From: Bacteroidetes bacterium 4572_112 | GTDB taxonomy: Bacteria; Bacteroidota; Bacteroidia; Bacteroidales; UBA1556 | Direction of reading: 5' to 3' | Assembly (NCBI GenBank): GCA_002254285.1 | Contig: NIUZ01000177.1 | Span: forward strand, 1 to 7,651 | DNA: 7,651 nt | Program-made: the position numbers and the translations under genes | Notes under the pieces: model-generated | What the model saw: the letters and a program-made list of their open reading frames with translations, nothing else | What the model was told of the DNA's origin: nothing | The model's database searches: none | Shown here: one piece after another, positions 1-6,165 of the stretch | Position numbering within the stretch: position 1 is the first letter of the stretch | Layout: every line of letters starts with the position of its first letter

Positions 1-1306
1 GCATATTTTTTCTGCATACAATATTTGTATTCTCACCAAGGTTATCCTTAGTCCATTCGGCCATTGCAAAATAGTTGCGATAGATAGGATTAAGAGGTGT
101 ATTTGCCGCTTTATTCAAATCACTTAATCGTGGTGTATATATAAATGCAACTAAAATAAAAGCGTAGGGTAGGTATCTCTTTACTTTTTCTGTATCGGTT
201 TTTACCATTGCCATAATAAATATTATAAGCTCAAATATTCCATAAAAGAAAAGGAAAATCATAAGAGGAACAATAGGCATCATAAAGCGAATTCCAGTCC
301 AAACAGCAGGCCATAACATTAATATAGCAAATGTTGCTAAGAAATACCCTGCCAATACAACTTGGAACTTTTTGCTACGGATTATTCCGAAAGAGATAAA
401 TGCAATAATAATAATCCCTAGAGCCATTGAGCCTGATTGATAGTTAGGTTCGGTACCAAATATTGCTGCTGGTATTTCACTTTCGATATAACGAGGAATA
501 TTAGAAGATATACGGTCTAACCAGTCACCAATTCCCTGCATTTCGCCTGTTGAGCGATCATAATAATCTTTATACTTTAGAGCAGCTGTATATGCCGATC
601 CCTCAAAAGCCGTGCTACGAATATACCAAGGTAAAGCAATTGCTACAAATCCAATTCCGTAGCTAAACATATATTTCCAATGACTGTGAACAAGATAATA
701 AAGCCCAACACCACCAATAAGAGCAATGCCTTGCGAGCGTATGTAGTATGAAAATGATGTAGTTAGTAAAAGTGTGATAAACCAAGGGCTTTTCCATGGG
801 TCTTGCTCAATATCTATTTTAGTAAGGGCAAATAAACCCAGCGATGAAAAGAAAATAAATGGTATTTCGCTCATCATCCATGTGCTATATTGCAAGTGAT
901 AATAATGAAAAAGCATAGCAAATACTATGGCAAAGCTAAAATGAATATTCTTGGTAATTGCCCTAAAAAAGAAGAATAGTATAATAAGTGAGGCAAAATA
1001 AAGAATACCATTTACATATTTAATTGTTTGAATGCTATCATTAGAAACAGTCATTACGGTAGCGATAAAAGCAGGATATCCGGGAGGATATGAATTAGAA
1101 GCGGTTTTCTCCATTTGCTGTACATTACTAAAACCATCGCCATTAGCCAATGCTTTACCGAGGATATAGTAATTAGCATTATCTCCTAAAAAGGCAACTT
1201 TGCTATCGTAAATATGATTGTAAGTGGGAATAAATGCAAATAAAATAATCAATAAATAGGCTATGATAAATTTATTTTCTTTGTTATTTAGTATGTCTTT
1301 AAACAT
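1..1306 (-). CDS. GT-C fold (GT39/ArnT-like) membrane glycosyltransferase, C-terminus cut by window edge
   Basis: The minus-strand frame is open from ATG at 1306 to the window edge (435 codons seen). It encodes a very hydrophobic polytopic protein, with roughly ten membrane segments beginning at residues 13-30. Family features are visible. An acidic motif GDNANYY follows the first membrane segment (D42, the position of the catalytic Asp in GT-C enzymes). PPGYP lies in the first large outer loop at 74-78, MSEIPF at 145-150, and an Arg in a late loop (GIRFMMP) near 340. A CRK motif at 431-433 resembles the start of the soluble C-terminal region of Bacteroidota homologues. GT39-type enzymes transfer sugars from polyprenyl-phosphate donors on the outer face of the inner membrane; the acceptor here cannot be told. 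The start lies 24 bases after the DUF2061 stop on the same strand, so the two are probably co-transcribed. Family call is good; substrate is unknown. Confidence 0.8.
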   Translation of the reverse strand, partial: MFKDILNNKENKFIIAYLLIILFAFIPTYNHIYDSKVAFLGDNANYYILGKALANGDGFSNVQQMEKTASNSYPPGYPAFIATVMTVSNDSIQTIKYVNGILYFASLIILFFFFRAITKNIHFSFAIVFAMLFHYYHLQYSTWMMSEIPFIFFSSLGLFALTKIDIEQDPWKSPWFITLLLTTSFSYYIRSQGIALIGGVGLYYLVHSHWKYMFSYGIGFVAIALPWYIRSTAFEGSAYTAALKYKDYYDRSTGEMQGIGDWLDRISSNIPRYIESEIPAAIFGTEPNYQSGSMALGIIIIAFISFGIIRSKKFQVVLAGYFLATFAILMLWPAVWTGIRFMMPIVPLMIFLFFYGIFELIIFIMAMVKTDTEKVKRYLPYAFILVAFIYTPRLSDLNKAANTPLNPIYRNYFAMAEWTKDNLGENTNIVCRKNM

Positions 1307-1330
1307 TGATATATCGTTTGTTAGTAGATA

Positions 1331-1702
1331 TTACTTAATCTTTTTATTTATCTTTCTTCTTTTGCGCCGCTTTGTGATATAATTAAGCTTAACACGTCTA
1401 ATAAGTTTATAGCGCATCCAACTACGACCCCAATAAATATTTGCCCAAAGTCGCTCATGTAAATAATAAATGGCCATTTTACTTACTGCTTCTATACCTA
1501 CTGCCGCCAGAATAAGCTGTAATGCTTCTCTTCCTCCAACAGTAAAATAAAATATAATAAATGTGGTGAAGCTTGCAATAATCCTCCAGCTAATTGCCTT
1601 AGCAAGAGAACGTGCAGGACTTTCTCTGTCTACAGAAAGTTCTTTTGGTACCTTTACGCCATCAATATCTTGAAATTCTTTTTGGTCTTTGACTGTTCGC
1701 AT
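1331..1702 (-). CDS. DUF2061 family small membrane protein
   Basis: A 123-residue protein. Residues about 30-93 match the DUF2061 pattern: an Ala/Arg/Ser-rich lead-in (PARSLAKAISWRI), a first membrane helix at about 38-56, a Gly-Gly-Arg turn, a second helix at about 59-80 and the closing HERLW...WGR signature (82-93). The family is a two-helix membrane domain of unknown function; in other bacteria it is sometimes found near or fused to sulfate-activation genes, but no such gene is visible here. After the domain comes a strongly basic tail, with 15 Lys/Arg among the last 28 residues, presumably cytoplasmic and possibly binding phospholipid or nucleic acid (inference). The gene sits directly upstream of the glycosyltransferase and has its own candidate promoter. 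ATG at 1702 is the only good start and has no clear Shine-Dalgarno sequence. Confidence 0.85.
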   Translation of the reverse strand: MRTVKDQKEFQDIDGVKVPKELSVDRESPARSLAKAISWRIIASFTTFIIFYFTVGGREALQLILAAVGIEAVSKMAIYYLHERLWANIYWGRSWMRYKLIRRVKLNYITKRRKRRKINKKIK

Positions 1703-1728
1703 TATTTGTTTTAATCTTTAATAATCTA

Positions 1729-1762
1729 CAAAGATGATAAAAATATTCATTGATTTTTCAAT
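1729..1762 (-). promoter_or_regulatory. Candidate Bacteroidota promoter for the DUF2061-glycosyltransferase pair
   Basis: On the minus strand, CATCTTTG (1736-1729) matches the TAnnTTTG -7 consensus at five of six fixed bases. An ATTG (1762-1759) lies 22 bases upstream as a weak -33 candidate. The predicted transcription start would leave about 20 bases of leader before the ATG at 1702. The -33 part falls inside the hairpin at 1740-1774, so this is a moderate call only. Confidence 0.4.
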
Positions 1763-1774
1763 GATAAATATTTT
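1740..1774 (-). terminator. AT-rich hairpin, possible terminator of the lipid kinase gene
   Basis: A perfect inner stem, CATTGA/TCAATG with a four-base TTTT loop (1748-1763), is extended by an outer stem AAAATATT/AATATTTT (1740-1747 with 1767-1774), with a three-base bulge at 1764-1766. In the minus-strand transcript the outer 3' arm ends in a run of five U. It lies about 60 bases past the stop of the lipid kinase gene at 1835, which fits an intrinsic terminator, although the stem is nearly GC-free. It also overlaps the -33 area of the next gene's candidate promoter, so an operator role is an alternative. Confidence 0.45.
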
Positions 1775-1834
1775 ATTTCATAAGTTTGTAGTGTGAGCTT
1801 TTAAAAAGTAAGTACTCTTTGTAATGGGTAAAAT

Positions 1835-2728
1835 TTATGACCAAAAGAATTCTAATTTTTCCTTGAGGCAATTTACTGTAATTGGTGTAGTACCATACTG
1901 TTCGCCATCAGGGGTTAAGGTTTTATTTTCTTTTGTTTTCACAATTATTTCCTTTGCTTTAATGTATTCAATGTCTGGATGATGTATGTGAGCTCCTTTA
2001 AATACTTGAGCAAATATTTTAAGAACATTCCATCTCGATGTTTTGCGACTAATTGTTACGTCTAGTAATCCATCATCAATTTTAGCCTCAGGAGCCATAA
2101 TAAAATCAGAGCCTGTATGTGTGGTATTTGATATTTCAACAAAAAGGTTGTCCTGCTTAATGGTTTTGCCATCAAGTATTATTTCCAAATCAAAAGTACG
2201 AAGAGCAAGGATTTTTTCCATGGAAGCAATGCTATATGAGTGATTTCCTAACTTTTTGTACTTTTTGGCCGCTTCATTAATATCGGCAACCATTCCAAAA
2301 CCAAGTATATTATGGAAATAAAAATCTCCCTCCTGCATTTGACAATGCCCAATATCAACTTTCTTTATTTTATGGTTAGCAATAATATCGATAGCCTTTT
2401 TATAATCGAAAGTGTCTAAACCAATTTCAAAAGCAAATGCATTGCCAGTGCCATTAGGAATAATCCCAATAGGAGGCTTAGTGGAACCGGAATTTTTATA
2501 ATAGCCATTAAGAACCTCGTGTAAGGTGCCATCGCCACCAGAGCTTATAACTCCATCATAAAGAGACAAGTCTGCTTCTTGAACCATTTTTGTGGCTTCG
2601 CCAGCGGCACGAGTAAATCTCAAATCGAAATCCATACCCTTATCTCTAATAAGCTGCTTTATTTCTGTAAAAACTTTTCCTGATTTTCCAAATCCTGCAA
2701 AAGGATTATAAACTAATAGTAATTTCAA
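1835..2728 (-). CDS. Diacylglycerol kinase family lipid kinase (YegS/DgkB type)
   Basis: A 297-residue soluble protein covering a complete DAGK_cat domain and C-terminal lobe, the usual length for the family. It probably uses ATP to phosphorylate a lipid such as diacylglycerol at the inner membrane face; the true substrate cannot be read from sequence. Visible motifs: YNPFAGFGKSGK at 7-18 (nucleotide-binding start), GGDGT at 64-68 inside SGGDGTLHEVLNG, PNGTGNAFA at 91-99, APEAKIDDGLLDV at 212-224 and a DGE triplet at 274-276, the usual site of a conserved acidic residue. The start is TTG (2728-2726): an in-frame TAA lies six codons upstream and the YNPFAG motif begins at residue 7, so no ATG can serve. 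A perfect TACTTTTG promoter element lies just upstream. The gene is transcribed away from the FKBP gene. Confidence 0.9.
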   Translation of the reverse strand: MKLLLVYNPFAGFGKSGKVFTEIKQLIRDKGMDFDLRFTRAAGEATKMVQEADLSLYDGVISSGGDGTLHEVLNGYYKNSGSTKPPIGIIPNGTGNAFAFEIGLDTFDYKKAIDIIANHKIKKVDIGHCQMQEGDFYFHNILGFGMVADINEAAKKYKKLGNHSYSIASMEKILALRTFDLEIILDGKTIKQDNLFVEISNTTHTGSDFIMAPEAKIDDGLLDVTISRKTSRWNVLKIFAQVFKGAHIHHPDIEYIKAKEIIVKTKENKTLTPDGEQYGTTPITVNCLKEKLEFFWS

Positions 2729-2752
2729 TGCTGTAATTTTTGTTTATTTTGC

Positions 2753-2760
2753 CAAAAGTA
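2753..2760 (-). promoter_or_regulatory. -7 promoter element for the lipid kinase gene
   Basis: The minus strand reads TACTTTTG, a perfect match to the TAnnTTTG element of Bacteroidota housekeeping promoters. It lies 24 bases before the TTG start at 2728, implying a leader of about 15-20 bases that is A-rich, as is common in this phylum. No clear TTTG -33 box is seen at the expected distance. Confidence 0.6.
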
Positions 2761-2866
2761 TCACTTTTATTGAAATTATAAAATTTTATTTTGGCCTAAA
2801 TATTATGCTCTATTAAAAAGGGCTTATTTATATAAATTCTATTCAAATTCTCATTTCTATTTTTCA

Positions 2867-2874
2867 TACTTTTG
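2867..2874 (+). promoter_or_regulatory. -7 promoter element for the FKBP gene
   Basis: TACTTTTG is a perfect TAnnTTTG match, 27 bases before the ATG at 2902. Transcription should start near 2880, giving a leader of about 20 A-rich bases. The element contains an in-frame TTG (2872) that could be mistaken for a start codon; its place in the promoter argues against that. No convincing -33 box is visible. Confidence 0.65.
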
Positions 2875-2901
2875 CACGATAAACAAATAAAATACTATCC
2901 T

Positions 2902-3435
2902 ATGTTATCAATTGGAGATACAGTAAAAGTACATTATACAGGGCAATTTCCCGGAGGTAAAGTATTTGATACTACCATCGGAAACGAGCCTATATTTTTT
3001 ACCCTGGGTGACGAAATGATGATCCCTGGCTTTGAACAAGCGGTTTTTGATATGAAAGAAGGCGATAAAAAAACTGTGGAGATAAAAGCTGCAGATGCTT
3101 ATGGCGAATACGATAAGGACCTATTGATGGAGGTAAATAAAGATGAATTCCTTGGAGGAAAAGAGGTGAAGGAAGGTGATACAGTGCAGGCACCTACCGA
3201 GGATGGTGTGCTAATGTTTAAGATTCACAAAATTAACGATAAAACCATAATTTTGGATGCCAATTCTGAACTTGCTGGCAAGGATGTTATATTTGATATA
3301 GAGCTTCTTGAAGTTAAAAAAGGAGAGGTTTCCATTGATGAATTTAATGAAGAAGAATTTGGTAGCTTCGATGATGAATTTGCCTCTGATGACTTTAGCG
3401 ATGATGCTGAGTATTTTGATGCAGAAAACTATTAA
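2902..3435 (+). CDS. SlyD-type FKBP peptidyl-prolyl cis-trans isomerase with acidic tail
   Basis: A 177-residue cytoplasmic prolyl isomerase/chaperone when started at ATG 2902. An upstream in-frame TTG at 2872 lies inside the promoter and adds ten residues outside the domain, so it was rejected. The FKBP core is split as in SlyD: residues 1-70 carry VHYTG (10-14), IPGFE (41-45) and AYGEYD (66-71). An inserted chaperone flap (IF domain) spans about 72-120. The core closes with DANSELAGKDVIFDIELLEV at about 119-138. SlyD proteins usually have NH rather than NS in this last motif. E. coli SlyD ends in a His/Cys-rich metal-binding tail; here residues 141-177 instead hold 16 Asp/Glu and 8 Phe/Tyr with no Lys, Arg or His. 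The gene is first in a plus-strand run, 12 bases before the nucleoid-associated protein remnant. Confidence 0.9.
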   Translation: MLSIGDTVKVHYTGQFPGGKVFDTTIGNEPIFFTLGDEMMIPGFEQAVFDMKEGDKKTVEIKAADAYGEYDKDLLMEVNKDEFLGGKEVKEGDTVQAPTEDGVLMFKIHKINDKTIILDANSELAGKDVIFDIELLEVKKGEVSIDEFNEEEFGSFDDEFASDDFSDDAEYFDAENY

Positions 3436-3447
3436 TAAAGATAATAA

Positions 3448-3885
3448 ATGATTGAAATTAAAGAAGCTGTAATTACTAATATTACGGTACACAAAATAGG
3501 AATACAAACAGATTCCTCTTTTATAAATGATAAAGAGGTAATGTTTAATTTTGAAGAGGATGAGGATGTTATAACTAAAACATTTCTTAAGCCTTTTACC
3601 TCATGTCATGCTACTTACGAGTTTCGTCATGATGAGGACGTGGAGTTAAATCCAATTTTCAAAATAGCAAAAGAAATTAATGAGGAAGCTGATTTTGTTC
3701 TAAAAACAAAAGAAATTCATCAATATTTGAAAGATGTTTCTACTCATCCTAATATTAAGGATGGCGATTTGTTTGTTATCAATTATGATAATGTAAAGTT
3801 GGGAAACGAGCATTATAAGGCTTTGGGGATATATAAAGTTGAGAATAAAGAGACTTTTATTGAGACTTTCGCAACGATTATGTAA
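3448..3885 (+). pseudogene. 37-kDa nucleoid-associated protein (NdpA/YejK family), N-terminal part of a broken gene
   Basis: This 145-codon frame matches the N-terminal half of the Bacteroidota nucleoid-associated protein family (NA37, Pfam PF04245). It starts with a domain of the MIEIKEAVITNITVHKIG type, then has the characteristic EVxxHPNIKDGDLFVINY region at about 95-112 and GIYKVENKETF at about 127-137. In intact relatives, which I recall as about 330-350 residues, this last motif is followed by a central segment including a KLDKGCLIFN-like stretch. Here that is absent, and after about eight more codons the frame hits TAA at 3883. The continuation of the family lies in the -1 frame from about 3864. 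The gene follows the FKBP stop by 12 bases, probably in one operon. It is either a true pseudogene with an internal deletion or an assembly error; the truncated product is unlikely to be functional. Confidence 0.8.
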
Positions 3886-4307
3886 ATAATACTACCCATT
3901 TTCTGGAAATGACCGAGAACTTTATTAAACATAAAATGCCTGAGGAGTTTGATGTAAATAGAACCGACCAGATAGATTTGCTAAACCGCTCTGTTGATTA
4001 TTTCAAAACCAACGACAACTTTGTGCAGAAAGAGTTTGAGGAGGAAGTATTGCAAGATACTAATCTAATAGATACATTCCATTCTTATGACGAAGGCTAT
4101 ACTCACGATAAGTCGATAGGTTTTGATGAGGGTTTCGAAATCTCAAATAAAGCAGTAAAAAAGCAGGCAAAGAATTTTAAGAGTGTTTTGAAGCTTGACA
4201 AAAACTTTAGTATTTATATGCATGGCGACAAAAGCCTTGTGGAAAGAGGTGTGGACGAAACATCGGGCAAGAAATACTATAAATTTTATTACGACGACGA
4301 AAAATAA
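3864..4307 (+). pseudogene. 37-kDa nucleoid-associated protein (NdpA/YejK family), C-terminal part of the broken gene
   Basis: This frame is open from after a TGA at 3861. The first ATG is at 3909 (132 residues), but family-like sequence already begins upstream of it (DFRNDYVNNTTHFLE), which shows that the ATG is not the natural start. Recognisable C-terminal motifs of the NA37 family follow from the ATG: TENFIKHKMPEEFDV, DLLNRSVDYFK at about 23-33, AVKKQAKNFKSVLKLDKNF at about 82-100, IYMHGDKSLVERG at about 102-114 and a YYKFYYDDE end. This half continues the protein encoded from 3448, but in the -1 frame and with about 60-80 family residues missing. An annotation pipeline may list 3909-4307 as a separate gene; it has no Shine-Dalgarno sequence and no promoter element directly before it. 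Functional translation is doubtful. Confidence 0.8.
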
Positions 4308-4330
4308 ATCGTCACTATTTATATTAAAAC

Positions 4331-4338
4331 GATATTTG
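4331..4338 (+). promoter_or_regulatory. Weak candidate -7 element for the TerB-TatD-TcdA cluster
   Basis: GATATTTG matches TAnnTTTG at five of six fixed bases and lies 42 bases before the ATG at 4381. A second weaker match, TATAATTG, lies at 4349-4356. Neither has a good -33 box. The 73-base gap before the TerB-like gene suggests that a promoter is present, but the choice is uncertain. Confidence 0.3.
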
Positions 4339-4380
4339 CTTTAAAATATATAATTGCTTAATACATTTAAAAAAAACATT

Positions 4381-4686
4381 ATGGACTTTACTAAAATAGA
4401 GAAAAAAGCTATTAATTGTTTATTAGTAAAGCTAATGAAAGCTGATGGTATTACAGATATTAATGAAGCTCTAACTTTATATGAGATTAGCAATTTAATA
4501 AAATTAAGCATTAACGAAGCCCAGGAGTCGCTTGTGATGGATTTTGAAGAGTGCAAAAAGGTGATTAACTCCATGGAGGCTTATAACAAAAGAGTTACCA
4601 AAGAGTATTTCAATCATATGGCAGCTACCGATGGCAATGTTGCAAAGTCGGAGCAGGATATGATTAACGATATATTTGAGGACTAA
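4381..4686 (+). CDS. TerB-like small helical protein
   Basis: A 101-residue, soluble, mostly helical protein with Met at 4381. A TTG 27 bases upstream gives a longer reading, but it adds only a Lys/Asn-rich stretch. Two related segments, KADGITDINEA at 20-30 and AATDGNVAKSEQDMI at 81-95, have the 'DG-x-hydrophobic-x-x-x-E' pattern of TerB/TerB-like domains, whose paired acidic loops can bind metal. The length is shorter than classical tellurite-resistance TerB (about 150 residues), and no other ter gene is nearby, so a tellurite role should not be assumed. The stop codon overlaps the ATG of the TatD-like gene by one base (TAATG), pointing to translational coupling. The family call is moderate and the function unknown. 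Confidence 0.65.
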   Translation: MDFTKIEKKAINCLLVKLMKADGITDINEALTLYEISNLIKLSINEAQESLVMDFEECKKVINSMEAYNKRVTKEYFNHMAATDGNVAKSEQDMINDIFED

Positions 4687-5345
4687 TGTCGGCATCTTTT
4701 ATTGATATTCATACGCATAATGCACTTTCTGATTCGCAAGCTGGGATTCAGAGCTTTTGTATTCAGGATATTAGTTTCAATCAGCAGTGGCCTAGCTCAT
4801 TTTCTGTGGGTATTCACCCGTGGCATATTCATAAAGTAGATGTTACTCAGGCTCTAAAGCAGCTTGAATATATTGCCTGCGAAAAAGATATGAAAGCAAT
4901 TGGTGAATGTGGCTTAGATAGAGCAATTGCTCGTAATTTTGACCTACAACTTTCTGCATTTATTAGTCAGATAAAAATTGCCGAAGCTTTTGATAAGCCA
5001 ATGATTATACATAATGTAAGAGCCTTTTCCGATTTCCTTTCCATTCTTAAAAACGAGAAACCGGCTATCCCTTTTGTTTTTCATGCCTTTAATGGTAATA
5101 AGGATATTTTAAATAAGCTTATGAGGTTTAATGTGTATTTTTCTATAGGAGCAGATGTGCTTAAGGATAATAGCAAAGCGCTGCGAATATTACCTTTTAT
5201 CCCTCTCAATAGATTATTTATTGAAACAGACGAATGGGAAGGTGATATCGCAGAATTATATCAAAAAATTAGCGAGTTAAAATCTATTGATGTGGAAAAA
5301 TTGAAGAATCAGCTATATTATAATTACAAAAATATATTTGCATAA
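4686..5345 (+). CDS. TatD-family metal-dependent hydrolase (putative DNase)
   Basis: A 219-residue amidohydrolase-superfamily TIM-barrel protein, about 40 residues shorter than E. coli TatD and similar to the compact Bacteroidota versions as I recall them. The metal ligands expected for TatD are all present: HTH at 9-11, GIHPW at 42-46, the bridging Glu in IGECGLD (E74), His in MIIHN (H109), His in VFHAF (H133) and Asp in ETDEW (D182). Family members are 3'-5' exonucleases or other phosphodiesterases/deacylases; the exact substrate here is not visible. It starts on a TAATG overlap with the TerB-like gene and ends on a TAATG overlap with tcdA, so the three are probably one translationally coupled unit. 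Confidence 0.88.
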   Translation: MSASFIDIHTHNALSDSQAGIQSFCIQDISFNQQWPSSFSVGIHPWHIHKVDVTQALKQLEYIACEKDMKAIGECGLDRAIARNFDLQLSAFISQIKIAEAFDKPMIIHNVRAFSDFLSILKNEKPAIPFVFHAFNGNKDILNKLMRFNVYFSIGADVLKDNSKALRILPFIPLNRLFIETDEWEGDIAELYQKISELKSIDVEKLKNQLYYNYKNIFA

Positions 5346-6088
5346 TGGAAAGTTGGAAGGAGAGGACGGAGCTACTATTGAAAAAAGAAGGAATTGACAA
5401 ATTACTTAATAGTAGCGTTCTTGTTGTTGGTTTGGGCGGAGTAGGTGCATATGCTGCGGAAATGCTTTGCCGTGCAGGAGTGGGGACTATGCGAATTATT
5501 GATGCCGATACTATTCATCCCAGTAATAGAAATAGGCAACTACTGGCTTTAAAAAGTACTGATGGTAAATCAAAGGCTTTATTGATGAAACAGAGGCTAT
5601 TGGATATAAATCCTGAACTAAAGGTTCAAGCTGATGATATGTTTCTTAAAGACGAACTCACTGAGCAAGTGTTGAAGCAAGGCTACGATTATATTATTGA
5701 TGCCATAGACTCACTTGCACCAAAGATGATACTAATTGCAACTGCCCTTGAGCAAGAAATCCCCATAATTAGCTCAATGGGTTCTGGAGGAAAAACCAAT
5801 CCTTCGAAAATAAGAATTGCCGATTTTAGCGAAACCTATAATGATAAGCTTGCTCGTATGCTTCGTAAAAGAATGCATAAAAGGGGAATCTATTCAGGTT
5901 TTAAAGTGGTGTTTTCGTCAGAAAAGACTAATCCTGATGCAGTAAAATTTATTGAGGATGAAATGAATAAAAAAACCACCGTTGGCACAATCTCCTATAT
6001 GCCACCATTATTTGGCAGTTTTATGGCTGCAGAAGTAATTCGTGATATTGTTGGAATAGAGGAATATGAGAATCATATTGTGAAGTAA
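5345..6088 (+). CDS. tcdA: tRNA threonylcarbamoyladenosine dehydratase (TcdA/CsdL, E1-like ThiF fold)
   Basis: A 247-residue member of the ThiF/MoeB/E1-like family. TcdA uses ATP to dehydrate t6A37 of ANN-decoding tRNAs to the cyclic hydantoin form ct6A, improving decoding. Visible features: nucleotide-binding GLGGVGAYAAE at 29-39, the acidic IIDAD at 51-55, NRNRQ at 61-65 with Arg residues for ATP, VIDAID-like YIIDAIDS at 116-123 and the SMGSGGKTNP stretch at 144-153 typical of TcdA rather than ThiF or MoeB. No zinc-binding CxxC pair of MoeB type and no rhodanese domain are present. The length is slightly below E. coli TcdA (about 268). It overlaps the TatD-like gene by one base, and a 77-base gap separates it from the next gene. 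Confidence 0.92.
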   Translation: MESWKERTELLLKKEGIDKLLNSSVLVVGLGGVGAYAAEMLCRAGVGTMRIIDADTIHPSNRNRQLLALKSTDGKSKALLMKQRLLDINPELKVQADDMFLKDELTEQVLKQGYDYIIDAIDSLAPKMILIATALEQEIPIISSMGSGGKTNPSKIRIADFSETYNDKLARMLRKRMHKRGIYSGFKVVFSSEKTNPDAVKFIEDEMNKKTTVGTISYMPPLFGSFMAAEVIRDIVGIEEYENHIVK

Positions 6089-6110
6089 TCAATCCTATCG
6101 TTATCATTAT

Positions 6111-6144
6111 TTTGCAATATCTATTGCATAATTTACTATCTTTG
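6111..6144 (+). promoter_or_regulatory. Promoter of the acyltransferase/acyl-ACP synthetase gene
   Basis: TATCTTTG at 6137-6144 is a perfect TAnnTTTG -7 element, and TTTG at 6111-6114 is a -33 box 22 bases upstream. Transcription would start near 6151, leaving a leader of about 15 bases before the ATG at 6166. This is the most complete promoter in the window, and a palindrome lies between its two boxes. Confidence 0.65.
6113..6128. promoter_or_regulatory. Perfect palindrome between the promoter boxes, candidate operator
   Basis: TGCAATA-TC-TATTGCA is an exact 7-base inverted repeat with a two-base centre. It begins inside the -33 TTTG box and ends eight bases before the -7 box, so a dimeric regulator bound here would block or modulate RNA polymerase. 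The size and symmetry suit a TetR-, GntR- or Crp-type protein, but which regulator binds is unknown. A transcribed-hairpin role is unlikely because the site lies upstream of the predicted transcription start. Confidence 0.4.
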
Positions 6145-6165
6145 ACAATTGAATATTGATTTTTT

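Noticed and set aside
2043..2243. Small reading frames antisense to the lipid kinase, FKBP, TerB-like and acyltransferase genes
   Set aside because: They lie wholly or largely within well-supported genes on the other strand, resemble no family and have no promoter or ribosome-binding signal.
2872..2901. Longer FKBP start at an upstream in-frame TTG, adding ten residues
   Set aside because: The TTG is part of the TACTTTTG promoter element and the added residues lie outside the FKBP domain; ATG 2902 fits better.
3850..3869. Tandem repeat or mobile-element target duplication (GAGACTTT twice)
   Set aside because: The two copies are 12 bases apart with no element between them; they are better read as microhomology near a deletion junction.
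3864..3885. Programmed -1 ribosomal frameshift joining the two nucleoid-associated protein halves
   Set aside because: No slippery heptamer is present in the permitted interval, and a frameshift alone would not restore the missing central segment.
4308..4333. Terminator hairpin after the nucleoid-associated protein remnant (ATCGT/ACGAT)
   Set aside because: The stem is only five base pairs with a 16-base loop and has no U run.
4354..4380. Longer TerB-like start at an upstream TTG, adding nine residues
   Set aside because: It adds only a Lys/Asn-rich stretch in an AT-rich leader, and a normal ATG with an A-rich leader follows at 4381.
4381..4686. Tellurite-resistance (ter) operon
   Set aside because: Only a short TerB-like domain is present; no terC, terD, terZ or related gene is in the window.
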